Shown piece after piece: positions 6,386 through 7,598 of a stretch of DNA of 7,598 nucleotides. The stretch's first letter is position 1; each line of letters opens with the position of its first letter. The translations under genes and the position numbers were made by a program. The notes beneath the pieces were generated by a model. It was not told the origin of the DNA. It saw only the letters and a program-made list of their open reading frames with translations, and did not search any database. Source of the stretch: an uncultured Chthoniobacterales bacterium (GTDB taxonomy: Bacteria > Verrucomicrobiota > Verrucomicrobiae > Chthoniobacterales > UBA10450); assembly GCA_955652855.1 (NCBI GenBank), contig CATPCN010000107.1, positions 1 through 7,598 of the forward strand. The letters are read 5' to 3'.

Positions 6386-7369
6386 GTGACTCAGCTAGCG
6401 CAACTATACGCATCGTTGCCGACACGGCCGAGGACCGGTGATGCGATGCCGGTCAGAAAGGTGCGACGGCCCTCAGATATTTGGGTGGCCCGAGATAATG
6501 ACGGCATGCCCATCATAATTGTCGAGTGCACATATCATGGGACGATTCCGCCAGCTGTCGTGCTTAGAAATCTGCGATTTGATCCGATACTCGACTGCAC
6601 GATAGCGGAGCGGACTCGAAAGCCCCGCACCGTGCACGCTGCAGCAGTTCGATTGACCGCCGAGGATCAAGAACTCCACGCATATTTTCTTCGGGCAATG
6701 GATGGCGTCGTGGGGCAATTGAGTCCTTTTCCTTCGATAGCTGATCTTGCCCGTTCGGTTGAGCGTGTAGTTGAAGTTTTCCGATCCCTGAGCTTGCCAG
6801 GGTCTCGATCCTTGCAGGGCCTTTGGGCCGAGTTGTTCCTCATTTCTTCCGCGCCAAGCGTGGAAAGTGCAGTGAGGGCTTGGCATCGATCGAGGCGAAG
6901 CCTATTTGACTTCGACGCGGGCGCCCAAGCTATAGAAGTAAAGTCCTCTTCCACCGGTCTGCGGAAGCACCACTTCAAATTGGCTCAACTACAGCCGCCG
7001 CAGGAACGGAACGTTTTCGTCGCCTCGATCATGCTGCGCGACAACCCTCGGGGCGCCTCCATAGTCGATCTCTGGAACGCAATCGAGGGGCGTCTGAGCG
7101 GTGGTTCTGAGCTTCGAATGCGCCTTTCGGAAGTTATCGCGCAGAGCATAGGCCATGATTGGCAGCACGCCGACGATGGCCGATTTGACGCGGAATATGC
7201 GCGGACATCACTGGCCTTTTTTGACGCACGCGACCTTCCCCGCGTTGGTGCTGATGCAGGCCCAGAGATCAGCGATATAGAGTTCTCGGCCGATTTATCC
7301 GGCGCTACGCCGCTGCCGAACTCGACCATCGTGCAGAACGGCGGGCTCCTCGCGGACCTGAGTCCGTGA
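6386..7369 (+). CDS. PD-(D/E)XK motif protein (DUF4420/PF14390-like), predicted endonuclease
   Basis: This 327-residue protein matches the PD-(D/E)XK proteins that regularly follow Z1 genes. The candidate nuclease core is LQGLWAELFLIS (143-154, helix with Glu149), then FDFDAGAQAIEVKSSSTG (174-191), where an Asp near 175-177 with Glu184-Val-Lys186 form the D...ExK metal-binding and catalytic signature. RKHHFKLAQLQP (193-204) follows, a conserved block of this family. It presumably supplies DNA cleavage for the cassette. Cleavage is inferred from the motif, and no activity or target can be read from sequence. The GTG start at 6386, five bases after the Z1 stop, is the first possible start in the frame. 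Its Shine-Dalgarno is weak, consistent with coupling to the upstream gene. The last 25 codons overlap the convergent vsr gene. Confidence 0.88.
   Translation: MTQLAQLYASLPTRPRTGDAMPVRKVRRPSDIWVARDNDGMPIIIVECTYHGTIPPAVVLRNLRFDPILDCTIAERTRKPRTVHAAAVRLTAEDQELHAYFLRAMDGVVGQLSPFPSIADLARSVERVVEVFRSLSLPGSRSLQGLWAELFLISSAPSVESAVRAWHRSRRSLFDFDAGAQAIEVKSSSTGLRKHHFKLAQLQPPQERNVFVASIMLRDNPRGASIVDLWNAIEGRLSGGSELRMRLSEVIAQSIGHDWQHADDGRFDAEYARTSLAFFDARDLPRVGADAGPEISDIEFSADLSGATPLPNSTIVQNGGLLADLSP
7295..7369. other. Tail-to-tail overlap of the PD-(D/E)XK gene and vsr
   Basis: The + strand nuclease gene stops at 7367-7369 (TGA), and the minus-strand vsr frame stops at 7295-7297 (TAA), so 75 bases code in both directions. 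I see no intrinsic terminator between the two genes. Converging transcripts would be complementary here. Confidence 0.75.
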
Positions 7370-7598
7370 ACTAGATGTGTGCCGCGCCGCATCATCCCCC
7401 CCGACGGAATTCAAGAAACGTCTGAGCGAATTGGTTAGCTCATCGAGGGCCTGCGTCTGGCATTCCCATACCACAAGCACCTTCCAGCCCAAAGCATGCA
7501 AGCGGTCCTGGACAAACTTATCGCGGCGCACATTGTTCGCAAGCTTTGGTAGCCAGTAATGCGGTCTCGCTTTAGGCTGCTTGGCGCCTAGTTGACAC
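7295..7598 (-). CDS. vsr: Vsr (very short patch repair) T:G mismatch endonuclease, C-terminal part; N-terminus outside window
   Basis: On the minus strand the frame is open from the right edge to a TAA at 7295-7297, about 100 residues. It contains YWLPKLANNVRRDKF (about 7514-7558) and LGWKVLVVWECQ (about 7457-7492), the hallmark C-terminal half of Vsr. The Cys of WEC (7460-7462) corresponds to a zinc-ligand cysteine, and the Cys at 7595-7597 to an upstream one. The catalytic Asp and His region lies beyond the edge. Vsr nicks 5' of the T in T:G mismatches formed when 5-methylcytosine deaminates, so it normally accompanies a C5 methyltransferase such as the one at 1374. The GTG at 7531 is an internal Val codon within the conserved block and not the start. 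The Vsr domain should end near Phe-Leu at about 7412. The remaining 38 or so residues are an unusual extension that runs antisense into the nuclease gene. Confidence 0.9.
   Translation of the reverse strand, partial: CQLGAKQPKARPHYWLPKLANNVRRDKFVQDRLHALGWKVLVVWECQTQALDELTNSLRRFLNSVGGDDAARHTSSSRTQVREEPAVLHDGRVRQRRSAG

Noticed and set aside
6473..6886. Minus-strand 137-codon frame within the nuclease gene
   Set aside because: Antisense of the PD-(D/E)XK gene with no recognisable motif.
7377..7559. Plus-strand 60-codon frame after the nuclease gene
   Set aside because: It is the reverse strand of the conserved Vsr block; its own translation has no domain-like features.
1..7598. CRISPR arrays, tRNA or rRNA genes, complete insertion sequences
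   Set aside because: I saw no regularly spaced repeats, cloverleaf-like segments or intact transposase.

Overview
The window carries a multi-gene DNA modification and predicted defence cassette next to what looks like an unrelated chromosomal gene. Base composition is GC-rich. Gene 1 has a strongly GC-biased third codon position, while the cassette genes are somewhat less GC-rich and use more CGA/CGT and A/T-ending codons. The style of the first gene (C-terminal TPR region of a TolB/cyclase-type protein) suggests a high-GC Gram-negative bacterium, plausibly a proteobacterium. The genus cannot be named from this sequence alone.

Layout. Bases 1-993 are the 3' part of a TPR-repeat protein whose start lies outside the window. 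Bases 994-1373 contain no convincing full gene. They hold a stem-loop, a weak promoter candidate, and a reading frame with helix-turn-helix-like text that stops exactly on the start codon of the next gene. From 1374 to 7369 four genes run on the + strand as a tight operon: a C5-cytosine DNA methyltransferase (1374-2603), a MORC/paraMORC-type GHKL ATPase (2600-4183), a Z1-domain helicase-like P-loop ATPase (4176-6380) and a DUF4420-type PD-(D/E)XK nuclease-like protein (6386-7369). The junctions are a 4-base overlap, an 8-base overlap and a 5-base gap. A Vsr mismatch endonuclease is on the opposite strand, convergent, running from the right edge of the window to 7295. Its last 75 bases overlap the nuclease gene tail to tail.

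How the genes may work together. Methyltransferase, GHKL ATPase, Z1 ATPase, PD-(D/E)XK protein and Vsr is a recurring neighbourhood that comparative genomics of prokaryotic MORC relatives has linked to restriction-modification. Inference: the methyltransferase marks self DNA, the GHKL ATPase clamps or remodels DNA, the Z1 motor translocates or unwinds, and the PD-(D/E)XK protein cuts unmodified DNA. Vsr would repair T:G mismatches left by 5-methylcytosine deamination at the methylated sites. The component families are recognisable, but as far as I know the mechanism of this gene set has not been worked out experimentally. That makes it the most interesting part of the window.
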